This document shows, piece after piece, positions 45,035 to 54,960 of a DNA stretch of 64,000 bases. The position numbers and the translations under genes were made by a program. How positions within the stretch are numbered: position 1 is the first letter of the stretch; every line of letters starts with the position of its first letter. The notes below the pieces were generated by a model. The model made no database searches and was not told the origin of the DNA. It saw only the letters and a program-made list of their open reading frames with translations. Source of the stretch: Actimicrobium sp034313845 (GTDB taxonomy: Bacteria > Pseudomonadota > Gammaproteobacteria > Burkholderiales > Burkholderiaceae_D); the NCBI RefSeq assembly GCF_034313845.1, contig NZ_JAVIWN010000004.1. One strand, 5' to 3'.

Positions 45035-47218
45035 ATGCCCATCGTCAACAACAAAGCCAGCATCAAGGCCCGCAACCTTGTTCAAACTAACGACGACCTG
45101 CAAAGACTCGTCGCAAATGTCGCCCGGCATGCTCCCCACGGTTCCGAGCCACCAAAAATTGGCAAGCATCATTCCAACATTCTCGACGAAGCCTATCCCG
45201 AAGCGAGCTTCAGTACGGTCTACACCATGGAGGTCTCGCCGGAAGAGCGCGCGCTGGCAGCCAATATGGATATGGCACACGTCCAAAGCAAATTACCACC
45301 GCATAACGATTCACACATGCATCCTTGGTCGTACATACAAAAAGGGATCAATCTCGAGGAGATGCTGCTACGCATGGACATGATCCATTGCAAACACAGC
45401 GTGTTAATGCCTATCCCGACCAGCATCATTTCGATGCAAGGTGACCGTGTCACCAAAATATGGCCGCCCGGAGACAAGGACACGTTTCGGCATCATTGCG
45501 GTCCGAGCTATTACATTCCAGACGCCCACAACCGGCCCGACCTGGAGATGACACCCGAGATTTTGACTGAACTGGAGTCAGCAATCAGTCTTCATGTCGA
45601 TAGTGAAGTCGATGACTTTACGGCGGATCAGTTCAAGCTACTCGAGCCGAAAGAACAGGACAAACTCGATCCGATGATCACCGGTCTGCATCTGGGAAGC
45701 ATGTTTGCCGACGTGGCCCTTTTTAAAAAACTGTTACGTCATCCAGGTGTTTTCACCGGTGCAGGAGAACTCACGCTGAACAAGGAAATCGTCGAAAACT
45801 TGTATGCCGGCGGCGTCGCGGCGCAGGCATCACTGCATCCGGTCGCCGGCCCCGGCCGCGACGACACCAACATCCTGCCCACCAAACAACTCATGGCGGC
45901 ACTCGGCGTGGTCGGCATGCCCGCCTGTATCCATTGTGATGTCGGCGACTGGCGCGACCCGCCATCAGCCATCCCCAAAAATATGGAGGCGTTCGATAAT
46001 TTTCTTTCTGATCCAAGGGTGATTGACACCACCATCATCTGGGCGCACGCCGGGGGATTGGGTCGTTTCGTCAAGCAACCGGACAATCACCTGAAAGCGT
46101 TGGGCGAGATGCTCGATACTCACCCTAATCTGGCACTTGATATTTCGTGGAATGAGGTGGCCAAGCAGTTGACCGGAGAAGGATTTGATGACAAAGCGGC
46201 AGAAAAACGCACTGAGGAGTGGGCCGCATTTTTGGAAAAGCATTCGGAACGTGTCATGTTCGGGTCTGACACGCTGGCACCAATAAACAATGCAATCTGG
46301 ACCAGAACTCTGATCACCTACGCAGGTCTGCTTGCGAAGCTGTCCGACGAGGCGCGACTCAACATCCTCGAAAAATCCTACGAAAAATATTACATCGACG
46401 CACGCACGAATGTGCGCAGGTTCGAAAATGTTGTCCTGCCCTGTATCGCGGATAAATTAACCGATCCAACCGTACTTCACCTCGATATCAACGCGATCAA
46501 AGCCATCCGCGACAGACTCTACGAAGAACTGGATCCAAGCGACCTGAGCTCGGAGCGAAGTATCACCAGTGAGGAAATGGAACTCTCGTTAAATCGCGTA
46601 AAAATGCGCGCCAAGTTCACCGGAACCCTCGAAAAATTGATCAAGTCGAGGGAGCAGATCGGCATACAAGAAATCGAGATTGTCCGACTGAGAGAAGAAA
46701 ATTCTAAATTACAAGCCACTGTGGCAGGCATCACCGCACCCGTAAGAGAGGCACTGACCGGGCAGCCAGCCATCCCGCCAGCGCTGCGCAGACAAGTGGA
46801 TGTCAGCACCCAGTCCCCGATCCGACATCACCTCGGACCTGCCATCCGCGAGCGGATAGAGCAGCTTCAGAGTGACGCGCGACTAGAGATCACTTTTTTG
46901 ACCCCTGCAGCTCGAATCGCCACCGAACGGACGCATTCAAGGCGGGCAATAGAAACGAGGGACGCCGAAATACTCAGGCTCTCTGCAAGAAATACTGAAC
47001 TGCAAGCCAGTCTTGACAACCTCAGACCATCCGCCATGCAAGCCCAACCCGACCAGTACGCCGCTGTCCCGCTCGCCTCCCCGGAGCAGCAGCACGCTCG
47101 CACGTTACCGCCACAGCACAGACCACTTGCACCCGGTATCCGGGCACGCATCGCACAGCTCAAGGAAAGCTCTCACAAGGAAAACACTTTTTCGACCGAT
47201 GCCGATCCGCGCAGATAA
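45035..47218 (+). CDS. Putative type III effector, amidohydrolase-like with duplicated coiled-coil tail
   Basis: 727 residues with a polar, Asn/Lys-rich start (MPIVNNKASIKARNLVQTND) and no signal peptide. Residues ~85-480 look like a TIM-barrel metal-dependent hydrolase: HMH (94-96), IHCDVGDW (H300), WAHAGG (H338), MFGSDTLAP (D412). The tail has a module repeated about 97 residues apart: a coiled coil (EIEIVRLREENSKLQA ~546; DAEILRLSARNTELQA ~643), a Pro-rich linker of 33-34 and a 24-residue motif (LGPAIRERIEQL; LAPGIRARIAQL). A chaperone gene and hrp box lie directly upstream. Substrate unknown; secretion is inferred. Confidence 0.75.
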   Translation: MPIVNNKASIKARNLVQTNDDLQRLVANVARHAPHGSEPPKIGKHHSNILDEAYPEASFSTVYTMEVSPEERALAANMDMAHVQSKLPPHNDSHMHPWSYIQKGINLEEMLLRMDMIHCKHSVLMPIPTSIISMQGDRVTKIWPPGDKDTFRHHCGPSYYIPDAHNRPDLEMTPEILTELESAISLHVDSEVDDFTADQFKLLEPKEQDKLDPMITGLHLGSMFADVALFKKLLRHPGVFTGAGELTLNKEIVENLYAGGVAAQASLHPVAGPGRDDTNILPTKQLMAALGVVGMPACIHCDVGDWRDPPSAIPKNMEAFDNFLSDPRVIDTTIIWAHAGGLGRFVKQPDNHLKALGEMLDTHPNLALDISWNEVAKQLTGEGFDDKAAEKRTEEWAAFLEKHSERVMFGSDTLAPINNAIWTRTLITYAGLLAKLSDEARLNILEKSYEKYYIDARTNVRRFENVVLPCIADKLTDPTVLHLDINAIKAIRDRLYEELDPSDLSSERSITSEEMELSLNRVKMRAKFTGTLEKLIKSREQIGIQEIEIVRLREENSKLQATVAGITAPVREALTGQPAIPPALRRQVDVSTQSPIRHHLGPAIRERIEQLQSDARLEITFLTPAARIATERTHSRRAIETRDAEILRLSARNTELQASLDNLRPSAMQAQPDQYAAVPLASPEQQHARTLPPQHRPLAPGIRARIAQLKESSHKENTFSTDADPRR

Positions 47219-47225
47219 CGCTGAG

Positions 47226-47279
47226 TCAACTCAATTGCGTCAGCTCAATTGCGTCAACCCAATTGCGTCAACTCAATTA
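47226..47279. repeat. Four 14-bp tandem repeats
   Basis: The unit TCAACTCAATTGCG is repeated 3.9 times (starts 47226, 47240, 47254, 47268) with single substitutions. The last unit overlaps the stop codon of the convergent outer-membrane factor gene, so the array fills the gap between two convergent genes. No hairpin or T run is seen. Confidence 0.85.
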
Positions 47280-48673
47280 CCCCAGCCGCCACCAAGCGCC
47301 TGTATGAGTGCCACCGCCGTAACCTGCCGGTCCGACGCCAGCTGCACCAGCGCACGCCGTGCACTGAATGCGCTGGCTTGCGCAGTGACCACCTCGGTGT
47401 AAGCAACCTGCCCGGCACGGTAGCGATTTAATGTCTGCACTTCGGTTTCATCGGCAGCGCGTGAGGCCAGCTCGCGCAATGGCTGCTGCTGCATCAGCAC
47501 GCGCGTTGACGCCAGCTGGTCTTCGACGCCCTGAAATGCCACCAGAACGGTTTGCCGATAACGCGCAGCGACTTGATCCTGCGCTGCTCGGGCCTGGTTG
47601 ATCCGCTCGCGCGTGGCACCGGCATCGAACAGCACTTGCGCGGCCGACAGCCCCAGTGACCAGACTGTCGTCGAGGCCGAAAACAGGTCGCTGACGCGGG
47701 TCGCACCAGCACCGTAACTGGCGCTCAGGTTCAGGTTCGGATACAGCCCCGATTGCGCAATCCCGATCTGTTCGTTGGCGGCGGCCACCCTGCGTTCAGC
47801 GGCGGCAATATCAGGACGACGTTGCAGCAAGGTGGATGGCACGCCGATCGGCACCTGCGGCAGCGTCGCCGTCCACGGTGCGCTCACCAGCGTGAAATTA
47901 CCCGGCGCTTGGCCGACCAGTACCGCGATGGCGTGTTCAAGCTGGGTGCGCTGGCGCTCCAGTCCCACCAGCTCGGCCTGTGCATTGGCCAGCTGGGTTT
48001 GGGCCTGCAGCAAATCAGTCTTCGGTGCGACACCGGCCTCATAACGGTTTTGCGCGATCTCCAGCGAACGCTGATAAGCGGCAATCGTCGACTGCAACAG
48101 CGCACTTTGCGCATCAGTCTGACGCAACGAAAAATAATTGATCGCCAGTTCGCCCTGCGCCGAGAGCAAGGCTGAAGCCAGATCGGCCGAGCTCGCTTGC
48201 GCACTGGCGCTGGCACTATCGACGCCACGCGAGAGCCGTCCCCAGACATCCGGTTCCCAGCTCGCGCCGATGCTGGCCTGATAGGTGTTACCGGCACCGG
48301 CGACTTCTCCGCCGGAACGTCGGCCGCTGCCATCGAGGCTGACAATTGGAAACAGGCCAGCGCGCTGTTCGCGCACCAGCGCACGGGCCTGCGCATACGC
48401 GGCAGCCGCCGCTGCGATATTCTGGTTCGACACTTCCACCCGACTTTCCAGCGCATTGAGCCCTGCATCATCGAACAGCGCCCACCAGGTGCCGCGATCA
48501 AGTGCATCGGCTGGCACCGCCTGGACCCAGCCCGGCACTTCCTTGTACGCTACCGGCGTGGCCAGTACTGGTTGCTGGTAAGTCGGACCGACTGCGCAAC
48601 CGCCGGCAGTGGCGACCACTACGGCAAGTACCAGCCAGCGGGAGGGGGGGAGTAAGTGCATGGTCAGTCTCAT
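47273..48673 (-). CDS. NodT-family outer-membrane efflux lipoprotein
   Basis: 466 residues with lipobox ATAGGC (lipidation near C27) and two TolC-type repeats (first from SRVEVSNQNIAAAAAAYAQARA; RRPDIAAAERRVAAANEQIGIAQSGLYPNLNLSASYG). It forms the outer-membrane channel of the adjacent RND pump. ATGA overlap with mdtC, so it is the last gene of a four-gene operon. Confidence 0.94.
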   Translation of the reverse strand: MRLTMHLLPPSRWLVLAVVVATAGGCAVGPTYQQPVLATPVAYKEVPGWVQAVPADALDRGTWWALFDDAGLNALESRVEVSNQNIAAAAAAYAQARALVREQRAGLFPIVSLDGSGRRSGGEVAGAGNTYQASIGASWEPDVWGRLSRGVDSASASAQASSADLASALLSAQGELAINYFSLRQTDAQSALLQSTIAAYQRSLEIAQNRYEAGVAPKTDLLQAQTQLANAQAELVGLERQRTQLEHAIAVLVGQAPGNFTLVSAPWTATLPQVPIGVPSTLLQRRPDIAAAERRVAAANEQIGIAQSGLYPNLNLSASYGAGATRVSDLFSASTTVWSLGLSAAQVLFDAGATRERINQARAAQDQVAARYRQTVLVAFQGVEDQLASTRVLMQQQPLRELASRAADETEVQTLNRYRAGQVAYTEVVTAQASAFSARRALVQLASDRQVTAVALIQALGGGWGN

Positions 48674-51600
48674 GGTTGGATCGCCAGCGTCGCCGGGGCG
48701 CGGCGATGGCGTAATTTGTCGAGCAGGATATAGACCACCGGCGTGGTCAGCAGCGTCAGCACCTGGCTGGCAAGCAGCCCGCCGATGATGGCGATACCAA
48801 GCGGCTGGCGCAGTTCGGCCCCTTCGCCAAAACCGATTGCCAGCGGCAGCGCACCCAGTGCAGCGGCCATGGTCGTCATCAGGATAGGCCGGAAGCGCAA
48901 CAGGCAGGCTTCGCGAACGGCATCGAACGCTGACAGGTTGCGAGTGCGCTCGGCTTCAAGCGCAAAGTCGATGATCAGGATCGCATTCTTCTTGACGATG
49001 CCTAGCAGCAGAAACACGCCGATCAGTGCAATGAGCGAAAACTCCATGTTGAACAGCAGCAGCGCCAGAATCGCGCCCACCCCGGCTGACGGCAGCGTCG
49101 ACAGCACCGTGATCGGATGGATCAGGCTTTCATACAGGATGCCCAGCACGAGGTAGATCACGATCAGGGCGGCAAGGATCAGCAGCGGTTGCTCGTTCTG
49201 CGAATCCTGCGCGGCCCTTGCGCTTCCTTCAAAACTGCCGCGCACGTTGGTCGGCATGCCGATGTCGGCTTCGGCCTGGCGCACTGCATCCTGGCCATCC
49301 GCCAGTGCGAAACCCTCGGTCAGGTTGAACGAGACCGTGGTGGCCAGTTCGGCATCCTGATGGCTGATCGAGGTGGCCGTCGACCCTTCCGCAAAACTGG
49401 CAATCGCCGACAGCGGCACCATCCGCGTCGACGTGGTGCTGAGCGCCGAACCGGTGGACTGGTCGCGCAAACCGGGATTGCTACCGAGCGCCACAGTGCT
49501 GGTCGTGCTGGCGGCCGTCGCGGCCGTGCCAGTCGAGACCAACCCGCGCGCCGGCACGTACACGTCCTTGAGCGCCTGCGGACTGCGCGCAAACTGCGGC
49601 GCGATTTCCATCACGACCTTGTACTGGTTGAGCTCGGAATAAATCGTTGCGACCTGGCGCTGGCCGAAACCGTTATACAGCGCGTTCGACACATCGCGCG
49701 AAGTCAGGCCGAGCCTGGAGGCGGTGTCATGGTCGATCTTGACATAGGTTTCGACACCGTTTTCTTCCTGATCGGTATCGACGTCGATCAGGGCCGGTTG
49801 CAGCTTCATCGCTTCGCCCAGCCGGGCCGCCCAGACTTTCAGGTCAACCAGGTTGTCGCTCTTGAGGGTGTACTGGTAGGTCGAATTCGACGACCGGCCG
49901 CCCATCCGGAAATCCTGCACCGGGTTGAGGTACAGGCTCACGCCGGTGATCTTGACCAGTTGCGGGCGCAGCCGTGCAATGACGGCCTGACCACCGTCCG
50001 TGCGTTCACCGACCGGTTTCAGATTGACGAATAAAAACCCGCCACCGGCACGACTGCCGCCGGTGAATCCGACCACCGTCGCGACTGCCGGATCACGCTG
50101 GATCACGGCCACCAGTTCGCGCAATTTGCTCTTCATCGCCGTCGGTGAAATGCTCTGATCGGCACGCAGACCGCCGTTGAGCTGGCCGGTATCCTGCTGC
50201 GGAAAAAATCCCTTCGGCGCGACAATGAACAGGTACACATTCAGCCCGATCGCTCCTACCAGAATCAGCATCACCAGCGCCGGCGCATGCAAGGCCCAGT
50301 CGAGACTGTGCTCGTACATCTTGTGGATGCGGTTGAAGCCACTCTCGAAACCGCGTGCCAGACGACCTGGTTTGCGCGCCGGATCATGCGGGCGCAGCAG
50401 CCACGCGCACATCATCGGCGTCGTGGTCAGCGAAATGACCAGCGAGATCATCACGGCGGCCGACAGCGTCACTGCAAATTCTCGGAACAGGCGACCGACC
50501 TGCCCGCCCATGAACAGCAGCGGAATGAACACCGCCACCAGTGACACGCTAATCGACAGCACCGTGAAGCCGACCTCGCGCGCACCCAGCAGCGCGGCAG
50601 ACATCCGGTCCATGCCGTCCTCGATGTGACGTGCGGTATTTTCGAGCACGACGATGGCATCATCGACGACAAAACCCGTCGCCACCGTCAACGCCATCAG
50701 ACTCAGGTTGTTCAGTGAAAATCCGAGCAGGTACATCACGCCAAAGGTACCCAGCAATGACACGACGGTGGCCACTGCCGGGATGACCGTGGCGCGCACA
50801 TTGCGCAGGAACGCGCTGACCACCAGCACCACCAGCGCAATCGAAATGAGCAGCGTGACTTCGATTTCATGCAGCGAGGCGCGAATTGAATTGGTGCTGT
50901 CGGAGGCGATCTGCATGTCCACGTCCGGCGGCAATTGGGCCTGCAGTTCCGGCAGCAGATCGCGAATGCCATCGACGGTTTCGATGACGTTGGCCCCCGG
51001 CTGCTTGCGCAACAGCACAACGATCGCCGGCTTGCCATTGAACAGACCCAGCGTATTGGTGTTCTCGACGCCGTCGACGACCTCGGCGACATCATCAAGC
51101 CGGATCGCCGCATTGCTGCGCCAGCCCACGACCAGCGAACGATAGTCGGCCGCCGTGCGGCCACCGCCCGGCGTATAAATCTGCAAGCGCCGGTCATCGC
51201 CCTCGATGGTGCCCTTCGGACGATTGGCGGTACTGGCCTGGATCGCGGCGCGCACGTCTTCCATGCTGACGCCGTATTTGTTGAGCGCATACGGCAGCAG
51301 TTCGACACGCACCGCTGGTAGCGAACCACCACCGAGTTCCACTTCGCCAATGCCCTGCACTTGCGCCAGCTTTTGCTGCACCAGGTTCGAGACCGTGTCA
51401 TAGATCTGGCCCGGCGTGAGCGTCGGCGACGTCAGCGCAAGAATCATGATGGGCGCGTCGGCCGGATTGGCCTTGCGGTAGGTCGGGTTGTTGCGCAGCG
51501 TTGCCGGCAAATCGACGCGCGAGGCACTGATCGCGGCTTGCACTTCGCGCGCAGCCGAGTCGATCTTGCGGTTGAGGTCGAACTGCAAATTGATGCGGGT

Positions 51601-51864
51601 CGATCCGGTACTGCTGCGCGAGGTCATTTCGTTGACCCCGGCGATGACGCCGAGGCGACGTTCCAGCGGCGTTGCGACGCTCGACGCCATGGTTTCCGGA
51701 CTGGCTCCCGGCAGCGAAGCACTCACTGAAATGTTCGGAAAATCCACCTGCGGCAGCGGTGCCACCGGCAGCACGAAGAACGCGCCTATGCCGGCCAGCG
51801 CAATGCCGATCGTCAGCAGGACGGTCGCGACGGGACGCCGGACAAAAGGTGCCGACAGATTCAC
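48670..51864 (-). CDS. mdtC: RND multidrug efflux pump subunit, MdtC-like
   Basis: 1064 residues starting at GTG, overlapping the mdtB stop (GTGA). RND features: N-terminal helix with FFVLPVAPLPQVDFPNISVSA, the GFVVDDAIVVLEN proton-relay segment (Asp pair), and the C-terminal FSLIALIGVFLLLGIVKKNAILIIDFAL. A periplasmic Thr/Ser insertion (TGTAATAASTTSTVALG) is unusual. Works as a heteromultimer with MdtB. Confidence 0.92.
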   Translation of the reverse strand: MNLSAPFVRRPVATVLLTIGIALAGIGAFFVLPVAPLPQVDFPNISVSASLPGASPETMASSVATPLERRLGVIAGVNEMTSRSSTGSTRINLQFDLNRKIDSAAREVQAAISASRVDLPATLRNNPTYRKANPADAPIMILALTSPTLTPGQIYDTVSNLVQQKLAQVQGIGEVELGGGSLPAVRVELLPYALNKYGVSMEDVRAAIQASTANRPKGTIEGDDRRLQIYTPGGGRTAADYRSLVVGWRSNAAIRLDDVAEVVDGVENTNTLGLFNGKPAIVVLLRKQPGANVIETVDGIRDLLPELQAQLPPDVDMQIASDSTNSIRASLHEIEVTLLISIALVVLVVSAFLRNVRATVIPAVATVVSLLGTFGVMYLLGFSLNNLSLMALTVATGFVVDDAIVVLENTARHIEDGMDRMSAALLGAREVGFTVLSISVSLVAVFIPLLFMGGQVGRLFREFAVTLSAAVMISLVISLTTTPMMCAWLLRPHDPARKPGRLARGFESGFNRIHKMYEHSLDWALHAPALVMLILVGAIGLNVYLFIVAPKGFFPQQDTGQLNGGLRADQSISPTAMKSKLRELVAVIQRDPAVATVVGFTGGSRAGGGFLFVNLKPVGERTDGGQAVIARLRPQLVKITGVSLYLNPVQDFRMGGRSSNSTYQYTLKSDNLVDLKVWAARLGEAMKLQPALIDVDTDQEENGVETYVKIDHDTASRLGLTSRDVSNALYNGFGQRQVATIYSELNQYKVVMEIAPQFARSPQALKDVYVPARGLVSTGTAATAASTTSTVALGSNPGLRDQSTGSALSTTSTRMVPLSAIASFAEGSTATSISHQDAELATTVSFNLTEGFALADGQDAVRQAEADIGMPTNVRGSFEGSARAAQDSQNEQPLLILAALIVIYLVLGILYESLIHPITVLSTLPSAGVGAILALLLFNMEFSLIALIGVFLLLGIVKKNAILIIDFALEAERTRNLSAFDAVREACLLRFRPILMTTMAAALGALPLAIGFGEGAELRQPLGIAIIGGLLASQVLTLLTTPVVYILLDKLRHRRAPATLAIQP

Positions 51865-54800
51865 GCGGGCTCCGCCTTGCGATGGCGTCCGGACAGCCGC
51901 TGTGACAAGCGATCAAAGCCAAGATAAATCACCGGCGTCGTGAACAGCGTCAGCACCTGGCTGACAATGAGTCCGCCAAAAATCGCCAGTCCGAGCGGAC
52001 GGCGCAGCTCGGCACCGTCGCCCCAGCCCAGCATCAACGGCACGGCCGCGAACAGCGCCGCGAGCGTCGTCATCAGGATAGGCCGGAAGCGCAGCAGCGC
52101 CGCCTGATGAATCGCCTGTTGCGCGGTCATGCCCTGATGACGCTCGGCCTCGATGGCAAAGTCGATCATCATGATGGCGTTTTTCTTGACGATGCCGATC
52201 AGCAGGATGATACCGATGATGCCGATCACGCCCAGTCCGGCGCCACTGATCATCAGTGCCAGCAGCGCACCGACACCGGCCGACGGCAGCGTCGACAGAA
52301 TCGTCAGCGGATGGATATAGCTTTCGTACAGCACGCCCAGCACGATGTAGACACACACCAGCGCGGCCAGGATCAGCCACAGCTGACTGCTCAACGAAGA
52401 CTGATAGGCACCGGCCGCACCGAGAAAAGTCATCGTCACCGAGGCCGGCAACTTGATATCGATTGCGGCTTGCCGGATCACGTCCACCGACTTGCCCAAC
52501 GAAACGCCGGGCGCAGTATCGAAACCCAGCGTGGTGGCCGGGAACTGCGCGACGTGCGTGATCTGCAGCGGTGACTGGCGCTCGGTGATCGTCGCAATCG
52601 CTGATAGCGGTGTCGGTTTGCCGGAACCTGTGCGCAACTGCAAGTTGCCCAACTCTGCCGGTGTGGACAGCGTGTCGGGACGGGCTTCGAGGATCACGCG
52701 GTACTGGTTGGTCTCGGTAAAAATGGTCGAGACGATGCGCTGACCGAAAGCGCTGTAGAGCGCATCGTCGATCGCCGCTGCGCTGATTGAGAGCCGCGCC
52801 GCACTGTCGCGGTCAATGTCGATGTAGACCGCCAGACCGGTCGCGTCGGCATCCGACACCACGTTTTGCAGCGCTGGCTGGCGCTTGAGTTGCGCGGTCA
52901 GCTTGGCAGCCCATTCGACGACGCTGGCCGTATCGGCTGCTTCCAGCGAGACGCGATACTGGGTTGGTCCGGTTTCGGCATCGATGGTCAGGTCTTGGGT
53001 TGGCTGCAGATAAATCGTCACGCCGGCGACCTTGCCGACACGCTCGCGCAAGCGCGTCATCGTATCGGCCTGCGATCCGGAACGGTCGCGCTTGAGATTG
53101 ATCAGCATGCTGCCGGTGTGCAGCATCGTGTTGCGCGCCGCATCGACACCGACCAGCGAACTGAGGCTCTCGACATCGGGGTCTTCGAGAATCGCCGCCG
53201 CTGCTTCCTGCTGCAATTGCGCCATGCGCGTGTACGACACCGTTTGTGCGGCTTCGATGCGGGCTTGCAGCTGGCCGGTGTCCTGGGTCGGAAACAGCCC
53301 CTTCGGAATCACCAGATACAGCGCCACCGTCAGCGCCAGCGTTGCACCGGCCACCAGCAGCGTCAGGCTCTGGTGCACCAGCACCCAGCTCAAACCACGG
53401 TCGTAGCGCGCCATCACGTCATCGGAAAAGCGCTGCATGCGTCCGGGTGGCGCATCGCTTTTGACTTGCGGCTTGAGCCAGCGCGCCGACATCATCGGCA
53501 CCAGCGTCAGCGACACGACGGCCGAAATCAGGATCGTGATCGACAGCGTGACCGCGAATTCGCGGAACAACCGTCCCACCACATCGCCCATGAACAGCAG
53601 CGGAATGAGCACCGCGATGAGCGACACCGTCAGCGAAATAATCGTGAAGCCGATCTGCGCCGCGCCCTTCAGTGCAGCGGCCATCGCGCTCTCGCCTTCT
53701 TCGAGATAGCGCGCAATATTCTCGATCATCACGATCGCATCGTCGACCACAAAACCGGTCGCAATGGTCAGCGCCATCAGGCTCAGATTGTTCAGGCTGT
53801 AACCAAGCAAGTACATCGCACCGCAACTGCCGATCAATGAAATCGGCACGGCCAGGCTGGCAATGATGGTCGCGCGCCAGTCGCGCAGGAAAGCAAAAAT
53901 CACCAGCACCACCAGCAAGACAGCCAGCAGCAATTCGGTCTGGACATGCTCGACCGACGAGCGGATACCCGTGGTGCGGTCGCTCAGGACCGACACTTTC
54001 AGCGCCACCGGCAAACCGGCTTGCAGTTCGGGCAGACGCTTCTTGATCGCATCGACGGTCGCGATCACGTTGGCTCCGGGCTGGCGCTGGACATTGAGAA
54101 TGATGGCCGGATGCAGGCCGGACCAGGCACCGAGCTTGACGTTCTCGGCGCTGTTGACGACCTGGGCGACATTCGTCAGGCGAACCGGCGCGCCATTCTT
54201 GTAGGCCACGATCAGGTTGCGATAATCGTCGGCGGCCAGCAACTGGTCGTTGGCGTTGATCGTGTAGGAGCGTGCTGGCCCGTCGAAACTGCCCTTCGCG
54301 CTGTTGGCGTTGGCCGCAGCAATCGCGGTACGCAGGGTATCGAGACCGAGGCCGTACGATGCCAGCGCAGCGGTATCGGCCTGAATCCGCACCGCCGGAC
54401 GCTGACCACCGGCCAGCGAGACCAGTCCGACGCCATCGACCTGGCTGATCTTCAGCGCCAGCCGGGTATTGACGAGGTTCTGGACTTCGGTCAGCGGCAG
54501 CGTGTCCGACGTAATCGCCAGCGTCAATACCGGCGCGTCAGCCGGATTGACTTTGGCGTAAACCGGCGGTGCCGGCAAGTCGGCAGGCAGCAATGAACCG
54601 CCTGCGTTGATGGCGGCCTGGACTTCCTGCTCGGCGACATCGAGCGTCTGGCCGAGGCCGAATTGCAGCGTGATGATCGACACGCCGGCCGCGCTGGTCG
54701 AGCTCATCCGCTCCAGCCCGGACATCTGGCCGAACTGGCGTTCCAGCGGCGCGGTCACGGTCTGCCCCATGACTTCCGGACTGCCGCCCGGGTACAGCGT

Positions 54801-54944
54801 CTGCACCTGGATGGTCGGAAAATCGACTTGCGGCAAAGCCGACAGGGGCAGGAATTTGAAGCCGACAATACCGGTCAGCACGATGGCGACCATCAGCAGC
54901 GCAGTCGCTACCGGTCGCTCGATGAAGGGACGTGACGGATTCAT
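51861..54944 (-). CDS. mdtB: RND multidrug efflux pump subunit, MdtB-like
   Basis: About 1027 residues from MNPSRPFIERPVATALLM, with AGGAAAG upstream; the frame extends to 55130 into mdtA and that part is rejected. Hallmarks: LPQVDFPTIQVQTLYPGGSPEV, GFVVDDAIVMIEN and IGIIGIILLIGIVKKNAIMMIDFA. First pump subunit of the MdtABC-type operon; substrates of known relatives include bile salts, novobiocin and metals, here unproven. Confidence 0.92.
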   Translation of the reverse strand: MNPSRPFIERPVATALLMVAIVLTGIVGFKFLPLSALPQVDFPTIQVQTLYPGGSPEVMGQTVTAPLERQFGQMSGLERMSSTSAAGVSIITLQFGLGQTLDVAEQEVQAAINAGGSLLPADLPAPPVYAKVNPADAPVLTLAITSDTLPLTEVQNLVNTRLALKISQVDGVGLVSLAGGQRPAVRIQADTAALASYGLGLDTLRTAIAAANANSAKGSFDGPARSYTINANDQLLAADDYRNLIVAYKNGAPVRLTNVAQVVNSAENVKLGAWSGLHPAIILNVQRQPGANVIATVDAIKKRLPELQAGLPVALKVSVLSDRTTGIRSSVEHVQTELLLAVLLVVLVIFAFLRDWRATIIASLAVPISLIGSCGAMYLLGYSLNNLSLMALTIATGFVVDDAIVMIENIARYLEEGESAMAAALKGAAQIGFTIISLTVSLIAVLIPLLFMGDVVGRLFREFAVTLSITILISAVVSLTLVPMMSARWLKPQVKSDAPPGRMQRFSDDVMARYDRGLSWVLVHQSLTLLVAGATLALTVALYLVIPKGLFPTQDTGQLQARIEAAQTVSYTRMAQLQQEAAAAILEDPDVESLSSLVGVDAARNTMLHTGSMLINLKRDRSGSQADTMTRLRERVGKVAGVTIYLQPTQDLTIDAETGPTQYRVSLEAADTASVVEWAAKLTAQLKRQPALQNVVSDADATGLAVYIDIDRDSAARLSISAAAIDDALYSAFGQRIVSTIFTETNQYRVILEARPDTLSTPAELGNLQLRTGSGKPTPLSAIATITERQSPLQITHVAQFPATTLGFDTAPGVSLGKSVDVIRQAAIDIKLPASVTMTFLGAAGAYQSSLSSQLWLILAALVCVYIVLGVLYESYIHPLTILSTLPSAGVGALLALMISGAGLGVIGIIGIILLIGIVKKNAIMMIDFAIEAERHQGMTAQQAIHQAALLRFRPILMTTLAALFAAVPLMLGWGDGAELRRPLGLAIFGGLIVSQVLTLFTTPVIYLGFDRLSQRLSGRHRKAEPA

Positions 54945-54960
54945 GCAGCAGCTTTCCTGA

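Noticed and set aside
47226..47279. Possible CRISPR-like array
   Set aside because: Units are contiguous 14-bp repeats without spacers, and no cas gene is present.
52866..53840. 324-codon plus-strand frame
   Set aside because: Lies wholly opposite mdtB; composition (Arg/His/Gln-rich) is typical of antisense frames in high-GC genes.
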